From Paenibacillus rhizosphaerae (lineage in GTDB: Bacteria; Bacillota; Bacilli; Paenibacillales; Paenibacillaceae): a stretch of 56,086 nt of DNA. The position numbers were made by a program, and so were the translations under genes. Where the stretch lies: assembly GCF_014192015.1 (NCBI RefSeq), contig NZ_JACHXJ010000012.1, positions 1 to 56,086 of the forward strand, written 5' to 3'. Below the pieces are notes generated by a model, which was not told where the DNA came from, did no database searches, and saw only the letters and a list, made by a program, of their open reading frames with translations. The stretch's first letter is position 1. Each line of letters opens with the position of its first letter. Below are positions 1-7,719 of the stretch, one piece after another.

Positions 1-25
1 AATGTAGTGTAGTTTGAAGCACGCA
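1..25. other. attL: Candidate left prophage end (attL, phage half-site)
   Basis: The arm AAGCACGCA at 17-25 is the exact inverse of TGCGTGCTT at 56059-56067, and the window begins and ends with AATGT. If the two ends are joined through one copy of AATGT, the 48-bp product matches its own reverse complement at 17 of 24 symmetric pairs, centred within AATGT. This is the usual architecture of a large serine integrase attP, and such an integrase gene sits at the other end. The symmetry is directly visible. The att assignment is inference, since no flanking host DNA is in the window. Confidence 0.55.
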
Positions 26-1318
26 AATAACAGGTTGGTTATAAATTATGGTAAACTTGTCCTGCAAACAAATGACAAGGGGGCAGCATTCTTGGAGAAA
101 ATTAATAAAGATGAAGTCATTAGTGAGCTCGTTAGAACTATAAAATTTGATCCTCCGCCTAAAGATATAGGAGGAACCTTCATAACGAGACCAGGTATAA
201 AATTCTATATACACAGTACAGATAAAATGTTGCATGACGAATACATGTCAAAATTGTGGAATTATAATAATGAAATTTATACAAACCTAACTTATAAAGA
301 GTTTCAAGATAGAATGATTTCATTTTTAATAAGCAGGGAGTTCAAACCGGAGCCAAAAGATAATGATGCCTTTTTTAGGGAGATTTTAGATCTCAAGATT
401 CGTAAATGGGATGTTCTCAAGCCCCTTTTTGGAGCTACAATTCCGGATGAATGTAATAAATTGGAATTTGGACCATATACCCTTTATAAAATTGAAAAAT
501 CAAACAGTGATACTATTGAGGAATTACCGGATCACCTTCGGGCTTATATGAACGATGAAATAAATATGACTACAATGTTCGATAGTTTAACCAATATTTT
601 CATTGCTGTTACCATTGAAAATAGAAGTGGTGACAGAGCTGCTGAATTAAGCGAAGAAAAGTTTAATCAGTTTGAAATTATTATGAAGTATCTGATTGGC
701 GAACATCCAATATTCGATGTACGAATTGAGTCAAAGGATAGTTGGAAAGAAACTTACGCAGTTTGTCACGAAGATGGTGCTTTTCATAATAATTCACAAA
801 GATCAGCTCCCTTTTCTCAAATTGATATGAGCACACCTTTTTTTACTGAAAATGAAGTAACAAAATGGATTTGGAACAAAATTGATGCCGTTAGGTTAAC
901 TGATATGGAGTCGAGAATATTGGCAGCAATTATGTGGGTTGGGAAAGGAATAAATGATGTTGATCATTCAAACAAATTTATTCAGTACATGTTCGCATTA
1001 GAGTCTTTATTCACGTATCAGAAAAGAGGAGAATTAGTTAGCCCATCAATTGCCAACCAAATTTCAGAATTTTCAGCTTTTGTTTTGAAGGAAAGTAGTG
1101 AGGAAAGAAAAGGTATTGTTAGAATGGTTAAGAATCTGTATGGCACGCGGTCTGCTATTGCTCATGGAAGATCGCACTCAATAAGTAATGAAGAGTTGAA
1201 CGATGCTTGTAATCTAGTCAGAAGTTTGGTGGATATGCTAATCAAAAATGAAGAACTGAAGCATTTTAGTGAATTTACCGATTTATTGAAATGGGTTGAT
1301 GAAAAGAAGTTTAGTTAA
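14..1318 (+). CDS. ApeA-like HEPN domain protein
   Basis: A 434-residue soluble protein. Near the C terminus (about residues 335-425) is an ApeA-type HEPN region with the motif RSAIAH, which fits the R-x4-H active site of HEPN ribonucleases. The N-terminal 330 residues were not recognised. HEPN proteins of this type often act in antiphage or abortive-infection systems, so a superinfection-defence role is plausible but inferred. The gene is AT-rich compared with the late genes and looks acquired. The TTG start at 14 lies inside the proposed att arm and has no Shine-Dalgarno sequence. An in-frame TAG at 5-7 closes the frame upstream, so the true start is uncertain. In the circular genome it lies about 40 bp downstream of the integrase on the same strand. 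Confidence 0.7.
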   Translation: MKHANNRLVINYGKLVLQTNDKGAAFLEKINKDEVISELVRTIKFDPPPKDIGGTFITRPGIKFYIHSTDKMLHDEYMSKLWNYNNEIYTNLTYKEFQDRMISFLISREFKPEPKDNDAFFREILDLKIRKWDVLKPLFGATIPDECNKLEFGPYTLYKIEKSNSDTIEELPDHLRAYMNDEINMTTMFDSLTNIFIAVTIENRSGDRAAELSEEKFNQFEIIMKYLIGEHPIFDVRIESKDSWKETYAVCHEDGAFHNNSQRSAPFSQIDMSTPFFTENEVTKWIWNKIDAVRLTDMESRILAAIMWVGKGINDVDHSNKFIQYMFALESLFTYQKRGELVSPSIANQISEFSAFVLKESSEERKGIVRMVKNLYGTRSAIAHGRSHSISNEELNDACNLVRSLVDMLIKNEELKHFSEFTDLLKWVDEKKFS

Positions 1319-1439
1319 AAGAAAAAAATAAGAAAATATTGCGAAAAGCTTGTGAACCATTAGGTTTTAGACGTGATATATTTGTATCATGGAAAATCGA
1401 GAAGAGGACACCACAGGGGCATGAATGCCCTGCTTACCA

Positions 1440-1464
1440 GGTCGGCCAATGAGCCGGCCTTTTC
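1440..1464 (+). terminator. Rho-independent terminator after HEPN gene
   Basis: GGTCGGC (1440-1446) pairs with GCCGGCC (1453-1459), with one wobble and a six-base loop, and is followed by TTTT. It lies about 120 bases beyond the HEPN stop codon. The stretch 1319-1527 otherwise holds no convincing gene. Confidence 0.55.
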
Positions 1465-1527
1465 TATTGGTGGTGAAAGCTCCCTTCCGGCGGACTTCCA
1501 CAAAAGAATTATTGTGGTAAGAGTTGA

Positions 1528-1560
1528 AGACCTGGCAGAAAATCAGACTCTGCCAGGTCT
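1528..1560 (-). terminator. Hairpin closing the reverse YjzC operon
   Basis: An 11-bp perfect inverted repeat pairs 1528-1538 with 1550-1560. It lies five bases beyond the stop codon of the reverse-strand gene at 1565. No long T-run follows on the minus strand, so termination strength is uncertain. Confidence 0.5.
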
Positions 1561-1564
1561 ACAA

Positions 1565-1834
1565 TTAATTGAACTTGTCCTTTTGTTTGCGGTATTCAAG
1601 ATAAAACTGGTTCCCCTCCGGTGTGTCGGGTAACTTTATGATAACCGAATTATCCTTAAACAAAGAAATAGTGCAGTCAAAGTAACCGTTATTTCCTTGA
1701 ACAGCACTTGCACCATATGTTTCTTCATATCGGTAAGTCACTAATTCGTTTCCGTCTGAGTCTAAAACAGAAAATCTTTCTTCACCAACAGCATACTTTT
1801 TATTGCCGTAATTAAATGTTGAAATAAGAGACAT
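1565..1834 (-). CDS. Small hypothetical protein, second gene of YjzC pair
   Basis: 89 residues, family not recognised. The start is the ATG at 1832-1834, which has a GGGGAG Shine-Dalgarno about nine bases upstream; a longer in-frame start would run through the YjzC gene. The composition suggests a small beta-rich soluble protein with alternating polar and aromatic segments (for example YGNKKYAVGEERF and NGYFDCTISLF) and a basic tail. It follows the YjzC-like gene by 16 bases in the same direction, so the two are probably cotranscribed and expressed independently of the lytic operons. Confidence 0.65.
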   Translation of the reverse strand: MSLISTFNYGNKKYAVGEERFSVLDSDGNELVTYRYEETYGASAVQGNNGYFDCTISLFKDNSVIIKLPDTPEGNQFYLEYRKQKDKFN

Positions 1835-1850
1835 GCACTCAACTCCCCGG

Positions 1851-2033
1851 TTATTTTTTGTGTTTGGTCTTATCAACAAGTTCCCAGGAGTTTCCGGGTT
1901 TACTTGTTGGAGGAAGAGGCTTGTTTTGTACACCCGTTATTTCAGTGTTGCCGACTTTTCCTCCTCGTGGCCCCTTCTCGACATACTGACCGGATTCAGG
2001 GGTTTTTTGACCTGGTTTGTATCTGTCTGCCAT
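1851..2033 (-). CDS. yjzC: YjzC-like small protein
   Basis: 60 residues that match the small YjzC family of Bacillales: a conserved opening of the RYKPGQKTPESGQYVE type, a central GPRGGKVG and a C-terminal segment ending in a basic KTKHKK. The function of YjzC is not established. The ATG at 2031-2033 is chosen because GGGAGGTG lies six to seven bases upstream. It heads a two-gene reverse operon and is divergent from the gene at 2129. It is a host-type gene rather than a phage structural gene, and so a likely accessory (moron) gene. Confidence 0.75.
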   Translation of the reverse strand: MADRYKPGQKTPESGQYVEKGPRGGKVGNTEITGVQNKPLPPTSKPGNSWELVDKTKHKK

Positions 2034-2061
2034 GCATTTCACCTCCCTTTGAACTAGTTCC

Positions 2062-2100
2062 TTCGACACAAAAAAAGGAAATCCCTTCCTTACTGTCGAA
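2062..2100. promoter_or_regulatory. Inverted repeat between divergent small genes
   Basis: TTCGACA (2062-2068) and TGTCGAA (2094-2100) form outer arms, and AAGGAA (2075-2080) and TTCCTT (2086-2091) form inner arms. It sits midway between the divergent starts at 2033 and 2129, which suits an operator or a leader hairpin. There is no direct evidence for either role. Confidence 0.4.
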
Positions 2101-2128
2101 ACGTGATGATAGGGGAGGTGTAACTAAA

Positions 2129-2308
2129 ATGAATGAAATCATAGAGGCATGCATTAAGCTAGAAGAAAAATATAAAGATGTACCATTTGATAAAGCCCTA
2201 CCTCATTTGCAGAAGGGCTGGTGGGAAATTGCTGAAAAGCATGGTACAACTGGGGATCAGGTGTTGAAGCAATACTTGGATTGGAGATCACAACAGGAGA
2301 AGAAATAA
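2129..2308 (+). CDS. Small hypothetical protein
   Basis: 59 residues, unrecognised, predicted mostly helical and acidic/basic mixed, with a Trp pair at GWWEIAEKHG that suggests a small helical bundle or helix-turn-helix-like fold. The ATG at 2129 is chosen because AGGGGAGGTG lies just upstream. A strong terminator follows directly, so this is a monocistronic unit divergent from the YjzC pair. Confidence 0.7.
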   Translation: MNEIIEACIKLEEKYKDVPFDKALPHLQKGWWEIAEKHGTTGDQVLKQYLDWRSQQEKK

Positions 2309-2312
2309 TCGT

Positions 2313-2340
2313 AAAGCTGCTCAACTGAGCGGCTTTTTTA
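2313..2340 (+). terminator. Rho-independent terminator
   Basis: AAAGC-T-GCTC (2313-2322), an AACT loop, then GAGC-G-GCTTT and a T-run. It separates the small gene at 2129 from the receptor-binding module. Confidence 0.8.
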
Positions 2341-2380
2341 ATTTTTACATACTCAAAACAAAACATAGGAGGTGCCCGAC

Positions 2381-3103
2381 ATGATCCGCGACCAAACAAT
2401 ATACATCGGCCCGACGCTGCCAAAAGATGGCCTGGTACAGAACCAGGTCTTTTTTAATGGAATCCCAGGAAGGGTGTACGACATGCTTCGGGTGTCTGCA
2501 GCGCTGCAAAGGCTGCTAGTTCCGATTCACCTGATGCCGGCGATCCGGCGGAGATTGGAGCAGTCGGGCACCCCTGAATATCAGGCATACGCAAAACTAG
2601 CTCCTGGGTCAGTCTCTATACAAAATGATGAAGGAGTGAGCAACATTATGAGCAGCTCGTATTACGATACACCAACACAGTCCAAGCAAATTAATAGCGC
2701 GGGTGAGATCGTCAACCCGGCAGACACATATGAAGGGGACGTACAGAGAGTGAAGATCAAGGCAACCGCCCAGGACGTCACTCTCCAGAACGCTACAACG
2801 GCTGCTGGGGACGGCAAACCATTCGCACCGACGGACGGCAATTACACGCTGACATATGAAATCACCGGCACCAGCACGAGCCGGACGGTGGTGTTTGAGA
2901 TTGCAGGACCTAGCGGCGTCTTTATCCCGACCACAGCGTTTAACGTGACTGATCCCACCAAGTACGGCCCGCAGACGACCGGAGGGAGCAACGGAGCGCC
3001 GGAAAGCTGGCAGGTAGAAGTCCCAGCCGGCTATTCGTTCCGGGCACGCCTCAGCTCCGTCGCTGGAGGAAACGTGACGATCAAGGGCAAGGCGGTGACG
3101 TAA
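2381..3103 (+). CDS. YIGP-domain/beta-sandwich fusion, putative tail adhesin
   Basis: 240 residues. Residues about 5-80 (IYIGPTLPKDGLVQNQVFF...LLVPIHLMPA) resemble the small protein encoded at 15705, immediately before the tail sheath gene. Residues about 90-240 are Thr/Ser/Gly-rich beta strands typical of phage adhesin or receptor-binding modules. The ATG at 2381 has AGGAGGTG with ideal spacing; a GTG at 2372 would lie inside that site. It heads the cluster with the SGNH hydrolase and tailspike genes. A role in mounting or forming a host-contact structure is inferred from context. A weak internal AAGGAG lies upstream of Met90 at the domain boundary. Confidence 0.65.
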   Translation: MIRDQTIYIGPTLPKDGLVQNQVFFNGIPGRVYDMLRVSAALQRLLVPIHLMPAIRRRLEQSGTPEYQAYAKLAPGSVSIQNDEGVSNIMSSSYYDTPTQSKQINSAGEIVNPADTYEGDVQRVKIKATAQDVTLQNATTAAGDGKPFAPTDGNYTLTYEITGTSTSRTVVFEIAGPSGVFIPTTAFNVTDPTKYGPQTTGGSNGAPESWQVEVPAGYSFRARLSSVAGGNVTIKGKAVT

Positions 3104-4249
3104 ATGGACCTGGGAAAAGTCGCGCTAAGCATGGCGAATCAGGCGCGGGTCAAATACCTGTGGGGTACGGGGCTGAATAAATGGCTTTATGCCGTTTCTT
3201 ATGCGCGGCGGGAAGGGAAGCAGCTTAATGTGGTGTGCGCGATCGATTCGCTAATGGCTGGGGCCGGAGGAACGAGCCCGATAGACTTCCTGCGACCGAA
3301 GCTTCAGGAGATACTGGGCGACGGCGGGGTCGGATTTATGGCGGCCAATAATTCGGCGGTCGTAGCCGAAGGCGGCACATTAGGAATAACTGGTGCGACC
3401 CAGAAGACCAATGCAACATTCGACCCGGCGACGGATGACAAGTATTGCCCCAATCTGTTCTCGATGGTATTCACCGGCTCAGGCGGGTACGCCAATTTCA
3501 CGGACAAAATCCACCGGTTCACCAAGGCCAAGCTTCTGTACCTGCAACAGCCAGGTGGAGGGACTTTCAAGTGGGGCGACGGGAAGAATGCTTCGGGTTT
3601 AATGACCATCAATTCAGACGGCGAGAAGGCAGCCAAGTTTGTGGAGTATACCGGCACGTTGCCCGCGACCACGGGGAACATCGCCCAGGTATCAAGTGTT
3701 GTCGGTCCAGTTCAAATCATGGGAGTCGACCTGCGGAACGGGAACAGTGGCATCCGGGTACATCGGCTGGCCCAGGGCGGCACTCAGACGCGGCAGGTCG
3801 CACAGCTGGATGGCGGAATGTATACGGATGTACTGAAGAGCATCGGCTGTGACCTCTTTATTTTGAACGCGGGAATGAACGACTCCGGCACCACTGCCTT
3901 CCCGGCGAGCACCGTGGACGCAGACATCCGGACCATCCTTGGATGGGTCAGGGCCGCCAATCCAAACGCGGCCATTCTATTGGTCATGCCGAATGAAACA
4001 GCAGACATCGCGAGGAATACGCTGCTGGAAACCTACCGCCTGAAAATGCTGAAAATCGCCCTGGACTTTGATGCTCTCATTTTTGACACCCGGTGGGTGA
4101 TCGGAAACTATACGGCAGCGAACGGGGCCGGCCTGATGAATGACTCGATTCATCCGCACCCGACCAAAGCGAATCCACTGATCGGGGAGGCGTTATTCAA
4201 CTTCATCGGCGGGCAGAGTCTGGCAAATATCGAAAGCGTGTTGTCCTAA
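3104..4249 (+). CDS. SGNH/GDSL-type hydrolase, putative tail esterase
   Basis: 381 residues with the SGNH blocks in order: nucleophile block AIDSLMAG near residue 49, a block II Gly in NGNSGIRVHRLAQGG, block III LNAGMNDSG (GxND) and block V DSIHPHP (DxxHP) near the C terminus. The first block reads IDS rather than GDS. Phage proteins of this family de-acetylate or hydrolyse cell-surface glycans during adsorption. The start ATG follows the preceding stop directly, with AAGGCGGTGA as binding site. The N terminus MDLGKVALSMA resembles that of the next protein (MDLGKIAMALA), suggesting a shared attachment peptide. The substrate is unknown. Confidence 0.8.
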   Translation: MDLGKVALSMANQARVKYLWGTGLNKWLYAVSYARREGKQLNVVCAIDSLMAGAGGTSPIDFLRPKLQEILGDGGVGFMAANNSAVVAEGGTLGITGATQKTNATFDPATDDKYCPNLFSMVFTGSGGYANFTDKIHRFTKAKLLYLQQPGGGTFKWGDGKNASGLMTINSDGEKAAKFVEYTGTLPATTGNIAQVSSVVGPVQIMGVDLRNGNSGIRVHRLAQGGTQTRQVAQLDGGMYTDVLKSIGCDLFILNAGMNDSGTTAFPASTVDADIRTILGWVRAANPNAAILLVMPNETADIARNTLLETYRLKMLKIALDFDALIFDTRWVIGNYTAANGAGLMNDSIHPHPTKANPLIGEALFNFIGGQSLANIESVLS

Positions 4250-4278
4250 ACAAGAAAGGAAAGGCGGTGACGATGTAG

Positions 4279-5559
4279 ATGGATTTGGGTAAAATAGCGA
4301 TGGCGTTGGCGGCTGAGATTGCAGCAAAACCCCTACAGCAAGCATTTGTTTCTCCCGAAGATTTCGGGGCTAAAGGTGATGGAGTTCATGATGACACATC
4401 TGGATTACGGCAAGCCATACAGGTCGCGGAGACCACTGGGAAAGAAGTTTACCTATCACCGAACAAGATATACGCATTCAGCGATACATTATTGATAAAC
4501 AAGCCCCTGACTATTACCGGTGGCGGGTCTTGGGAAACCTTTGACAACACAGATAGACCATCATCGAAACCTTTCTTAAAAGGAACTATCCTATTGATGA
4601 CAGCATCGGGGAAAGACGCTATTAGAATCACGGTCAGTGCTCAATCAGTTAATCTTAAGAACTTTGGCATCCTGTTCGACAAGCAGTTCGTTGATACCGG
4701 TCACGGCATTAACGCCATACCTCCTTCTGTAGATGATCACTATGACCATGGTTTGTTTTCGTCAGTTTGGGAAAACATCAAGGTCGCCGGACACGATGGA
4801 AATCATTATGCATTTCACATCGTGAATCCGCTATATGACACTTTCATTAACTTGAGGGGATATGGTGGAGGTATCCTTTGCTTTGACAATGACAGTGCGG
4901 GTGGATGGCATTATGGGAATACCGTAGTAATGCATCCATACGGCATTCTCATGCAGGGCGGATCTGCGGATGGATACAGGCTTAAATCCACGACGGACAA
5001 ACTGAATTTTGTGACGATGATTCGGCCCCAGGTGAACGTCGAAAGCATGCTCCCAGGATTGGGAGGTGTTAGTCCGACCAACGCACAGCATCCGGTGAAT
5101 GGGGACTGGAACACTGCTCAATGCACTATCATCGACGGAGATTTCGAAAGTGGGATCGGTATTCTGGACAATTGGTACGGGCAGATGGGATGGGATGTAT
5201 CAGAGGGAGGCTATTTAGGATTCGTGAGGGAGCCGTTCACAGATTACGTCCCCACATCGGGTAACCGTAACAAGAATGAAATGGGGAAAGGCGGCCACAT
5301 GTTAGGCAGCGTCACATTAAACCCGACATCCACTGAAGCTGCGACCCTTACGATCAGTGTAGGACCAGACACCTCCCCGGAAAATACAACAACCATTTTG
5401 GATATGTCCATTCCTGCTGGAGCGCCTGCAGGCCAAGTGCTCCCATATTCGTTTTATGTTCGGGCAGGGTGGTATTACACGATCACTACTACAAATGCCA
5501 CGCTTGGCAAACTTAGGAACACAAACCAACGCGGTTGGGGATTGAGCAAGAGTGGATGA
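4279..5559 (+). CDS. Tailspike-like protein, pectate-lyase-3 beta-helix
   Basis: 426 residues. After a short MDLGKIAMALA leader comes the typical opening of pectate-lyase-superfamily tailspikes, DFGAKGDGVHDDTSGL (about residues 29-44), then beta-helix-like strands to about residue 300 and a distinct C-terminal beta domain. Such proteins bind and often cut surface polysaccharide. Specific catalytic residues are not identifiable by eye. The start is set by GGTGA eight bases upstream, inside a block also found before the preceding gene. It probably forms a trimeric side appendage; this is inferred. Confidence 0.75.
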   Translation: MDLGKIAMALAAEIAAKPLQQAFVSPEDFGAKGDGVHDDTSGLRQAIQVAETTGKEVYLSPNKIYAFSDTLLINKPLTITGGGSWETFDNTDRPSSKPFLKGTILLMTASGKDAIRITVSAQSVNLKNFGILFDKQFVDTGHGINAIPPSVDDHYDHGLFSSVWENIKVAGHDGNHYAFHIVNPLYDTFINLRGYGGGILCFDNDSAGGWHYGNTVVMHPYGILMQGGSADGYRLKSTTDKLNFVTMIRPQVNVESMLPGLGGVSPTNAQHPVNGDWNTAQCTIIDGDFESGIGILDNWYGQMGWDVSEGGYLGFVREPFTDYVPTSGNRNKNEMGKGGHMLGSVTLNPTSTEAATLTISVGPDTSPENTTTILDMSIPAGAPAGQVLPYSFYVRAGWYYTITTTNATLGKLRNTNQRGWGLSKSG

Positions 5560-5574
5560 TGAGGCTGTTTCATT

Positions 5575-6243
5575 GTGACCACCCATCGAGTGATTAAGAC
5601 CGGACGGCACCCGCCGCCATTCACCCGGATCGACAACAGTATGCTGCAGGATGAGCGCCTGAGCTTCAAAGCCCGCGGCCTGCTCGCCTACATGCTGACC
5701 AAGCCGGATCATTTTCGGTTCTACCTGGACGAGCTGATGAACCACACAACCGAGAAGAAAGACAGCATCCGCAGCGGCATGAAGGAGCTCGAGCAGCTCG
5801 GGTACGTGAATCGATATCCAGTCAAAGATGCCCGAGGAAAGATCATGTCCTGGGAACTTGATTTATACGAAAGCCCGTCATTACGTCCAGAATCGGGTTT
5901 TCCAGTTGTGGAAAATCCAACGCTAGTAACTAATGATAAAATACTAACGAATGATACAAGATTAAATAAATACATCACTTTTACAAACAGTGAAGAATCA
6001 TACGTAAAAACGTATCTGAAATACTTCAGTCTGAAGAAGAAAAAACAGCACATGAGAGTGACTGTAGAGCAATACCAGGCGATCCATGAACAGATCGAGC
6101 AGCTGAAGGAATACGGCGTTACCCCTGAGGAATGGGAGGCTGAGGTGAGGGATCATTTCGAGAAACTGCCGAAGACTAACAATGGGAATATCATTGCGTT
6201 CCTGCATGCTGCACCAAGGCGATTTGAAATTATGGTTGAATAA
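5575..6243 (+). CDS. Winged-helix replication-initiator-like protein
   Basis: 222 residues. Residues about 1-100 have the pattern of phage and plasmid initiation-type winged helix proteins: RHPPPFTRIDNSMLQDERLS, then KARGLLAYMLTKPD and a recognition-type segment KDSIRSGMKELEQLGYVNR. A Thr/Asn/Lys-rich linker follows, then a charged helical C-terminal domain. The start is GTG with a weak GAGG. The location is odd, in a receptor-binding module far from the replication genes at 46-49 kb, so a regulatory role is as likely as a replication role. The middle part is AT-rich. Confidence 0.65.
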   Translation: MTTHRVIKTGRHPPPFTRIDNSMLQDERLSFKARGLLAYMLTKPDHFRFYLDELMNHTTEKKDSIRSGMKELEQLGYVNRYPVKDARGKIMSWELDLYESPSLRPESGFPVVENPTLVTNDKILTNDTRLNKYITFTNSEESYVKTYLKYFSLKKKKQHMRVTVEQYQAIHEQIEQLKEYGVTPEEWEAEVRDHFEKLPKTNNGNIIAFLHAAPRRFEIMVE

Positions 6244-6294
6244 ATAGTGGATGTTTTTCGAATGCTACCCATAAAAAAATTGGGGTGAACCAAA

Positions 6295-6693
6295 ATGCCA
6301 TCGAATCTACCTATTCCAGCTACTTCAGAAAATTTACGACTTGAAAATTGCTTTTCCATAACAGTGCCAAGTGGAATAACAAAAATACTTCATTTCTCGG
6401 TTAATGCAGATGTTGAGCAGGCAGTCTGCATTTATACTGAGGATAAATATAAATTTAAAGTCAAACATAGCAGGGATAATCAACAAACTATAGAGTTACA
6501 TGGATACCATGACATTGAAGCAGAATACCTGATAACAGGTTGGTGTCTATTTCCTGTGCCTCGGCCACAATGGGTGCAGTCAAGAGTGAAAGTGCTGGAA
6601 AATGGAGTAGAAATAGGCTTTGATGATTATATTGGCGATGACGACTTTGACGATATCAAAATAAGAATTACCAATGTGGGGTCAAGCGATTAA
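6295..6693 (+). CDS. Hypothetical protein with acidic C terminus
   Basis: 132 residues, not recognised. Predominantly beta, with a C-terminal acidic run GDDDFDDIK. No signal peptide or membrane segment. The ATG at 6295 has GGGGTGA upstream. It is monocistronic, closed by a clear terminator, and relatively AT-rich like other accessory genes in this phage. Confidence 0.6.
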   Translation: MPSNLPIPATSENLRLENCFSITVPSGITKILHFSVNADVEQAVCIYTEDKYKFKVKHSRDNQQTIELHGYHDIEAEYLITGWCLFPVPRPQWVQSRVKVLENGVEIGFDDYIGDDDFDDIKIRITNVGSSD

Positions 6694-6733
6694 GAACAGT
6701 TAAGATGACCAGGTGAATAAACGGGAATGGATT

Positions 6734-6764
6734 AGCCACTCGAATATGAGTGGCTTTTTATTTT
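6734..6764 (+). terminator. Rho-independent terminator
   Basis: AGCCACTC (6734-6741), a six-base loop, then GAGTGGCT and a T-rich tail. It ends the unit at 6295 before the packaging region. Confidence 0.85.
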
Positions 6765-6781
6765 GAGGAGAGGGTGGTGTT

Positions 6782-6865
6782 ATGAATCCAATGGAGTTTG
6801 ACAAAGGCGGGATTGGTTCAGTTTACGGCGACCGTATTATGGAGGTGTTTAACATCACACCGTAA
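6782..6865 (+). CDS. 27-residue peptide upstream of packaging region
   Basis: A short frame with ATG at 6782 and a strong GAGGAGAGGGTGG ribosome binding site. It encodes 27 residues beginning MNPMEFDKGGIGSVYGD. No signal sequence or known family. The strong initiation signal is the main argument that it is translated; it could also be a leader peptide. Confidence 0.35.
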   Translation: MNPMEFDKGGIGSVYGDRIMEVFNITP

Positions 6866-6959
6866 GAACGACAGAAATGGCCCTTGTAGGCGTTTTGATG
6901 TGAAGATGAATAAAAAGACATGAGAGGAAATTCAAGGGCAAATACGTGGCAAATTCTCG

Positions 6960-7016
6960 GTCATGGGTCCTTCTGGGGTCTCGGATTGAGTGCGGGTGCG
7001 AACGACCCCGATTTCC
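6960..7016. other. cos: Candidate cos/packaging site
   Basis: This gene-free, GC-rich stretch lies about 200-250 bases upstream of the small terminase gene, as in lambda, and the terminase here is of the lambda Nu1/GpA (cos-cutting) type. It contains GGGTCC at 6965, an inverted pair GGGGTC (6975-6980)/GACCCC (7004-7009) and a GTGCGGGTGCGAACG segment. The rest of 6866-7209 holds no convincing gene, only the terminator at 7074. The cos function is inferred from position and terminase type; the cut site is not determined. Confidence 0.5.
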
Positions 7017-7073
7017 CGCTAGATTTTAATTTTGCAAATTACTTTCCCTTTATATGTGTCTGTCGCCTAACAG

Positions 7074-7096
7074 GAGCCCCGTTGAGGGCTCTTTTT
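7074..7096 (+). terminator. Rho-independent terminator before terminase
   Basis: GAGCCC (7074-7079), a six-base loop, then GGGCTC and TTTTT. It would insulate the late operon from upstream transcription. A late promoter should lie downstream of it or be read with antitermination, but no clear promoter was recognised. Confidence 0.8.
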
Positions 7097-7209
7097 GCTT
7101 GGTGAGTGTAATTTATCGCTTCTAATTATGCATCCCTAAAAACAGCCTTAAAATCGGCCTGAGAGCACCGTCAAAATATAGATGAAAAATGGAAAGTGGG
7201 GGAACGAAA

Positions 7210-7719
7210 TTGAGGAAAGGAGATAAGAAGCCGGAAGGCATTGTAGGAACGAGCGAATTAGCCGCAATCGTAGGCAAAACCAAGCAGTGGATCAGCCAGT
7301 TGACGCGTGACGGCGTGCTCACCCAGGTATCGCGGGGAAAATACAACCTTGCTGAATCTGTTCAGGCTTATATCAAGCACGTTACAGGCGTGGCTGAGGA
7401 GGGAAAGGTCAGCTATAACGACGAGAAGGCGCAGCATGAGCAGATCAAAAAGGAAATCGCGCAGCTAGAGCTTGAGGAAAAGCGGAAAAACCTCCATACC
7501 ACCAAAGATGTACAGGAGGCATGGGGCGATTTGCTCGTGAATTTCCGTGGAATGCTCATGGTTCTTCCTCCGAAACTCGCCGGGGAGCTCACTTATATGA
7601 CTGACGCCAAGGAAATCAGAACCTTACTTGAGTCCAGGTTGACGGAAGCGCTCATCGAGCTGTCCAAATATGACCCACTCGAAGAGAGTGATGCGCCGTA
7701 TGGCGGTGAAGGGGCATGA
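7210..7719 (+). CDS. Terminase small subunit, Nu1 family
   Basis: About 169 residues. The N terminus has a winged helix-turn-helix (GTSELAAIVGKTKQWISQL) that recognises the packaging site, followed by a long charged helix (EQIKKEIAQLELEEKRKN) typical of Nu1-type dimerisation, then a C-terminal part that contacts the large subunit. TTG at 7210 is preferred because GTGGGGG lies seven bases upstream. The ATG at 7189 is in frame but has no binding site. The stop overlaps the GpA start (ATGA), so translation is coupled. Confidence 0.85.
   Translation: MRKGDKKPEGIVGTSELAAIVGKTKQWISQLTRDGVLTQVSRGKYNLAESVQAYIKHVTGVAEEGKVSYNDEKAQHEQIKKEIAQLELEEKRKNLHTTKDVQEAWGDLLVNFRGMLMVLPPKLAGELTYMTDAKEIRTLLESRLTEALIELSKYDPLEESDAPYGGEGA

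Noticed and set aside
1373..1633. Forward frame of 86 codons
   Set aside because: It opposes the reverse gene 1565-1834, has no binding site, and runs through two terminator-like hairpins.
6782..6865. Possible arbitrium-type signalling peptide
   Set aside because: No hydrophobic signal sequence and no AimR-like receptor gene nearby.
6920..7105. Forward frame of 61 codons across the packaging region
   Set aside because: Runs into the terminator at 7074 and has no plausible protein pattern; the region is better explained as cos.
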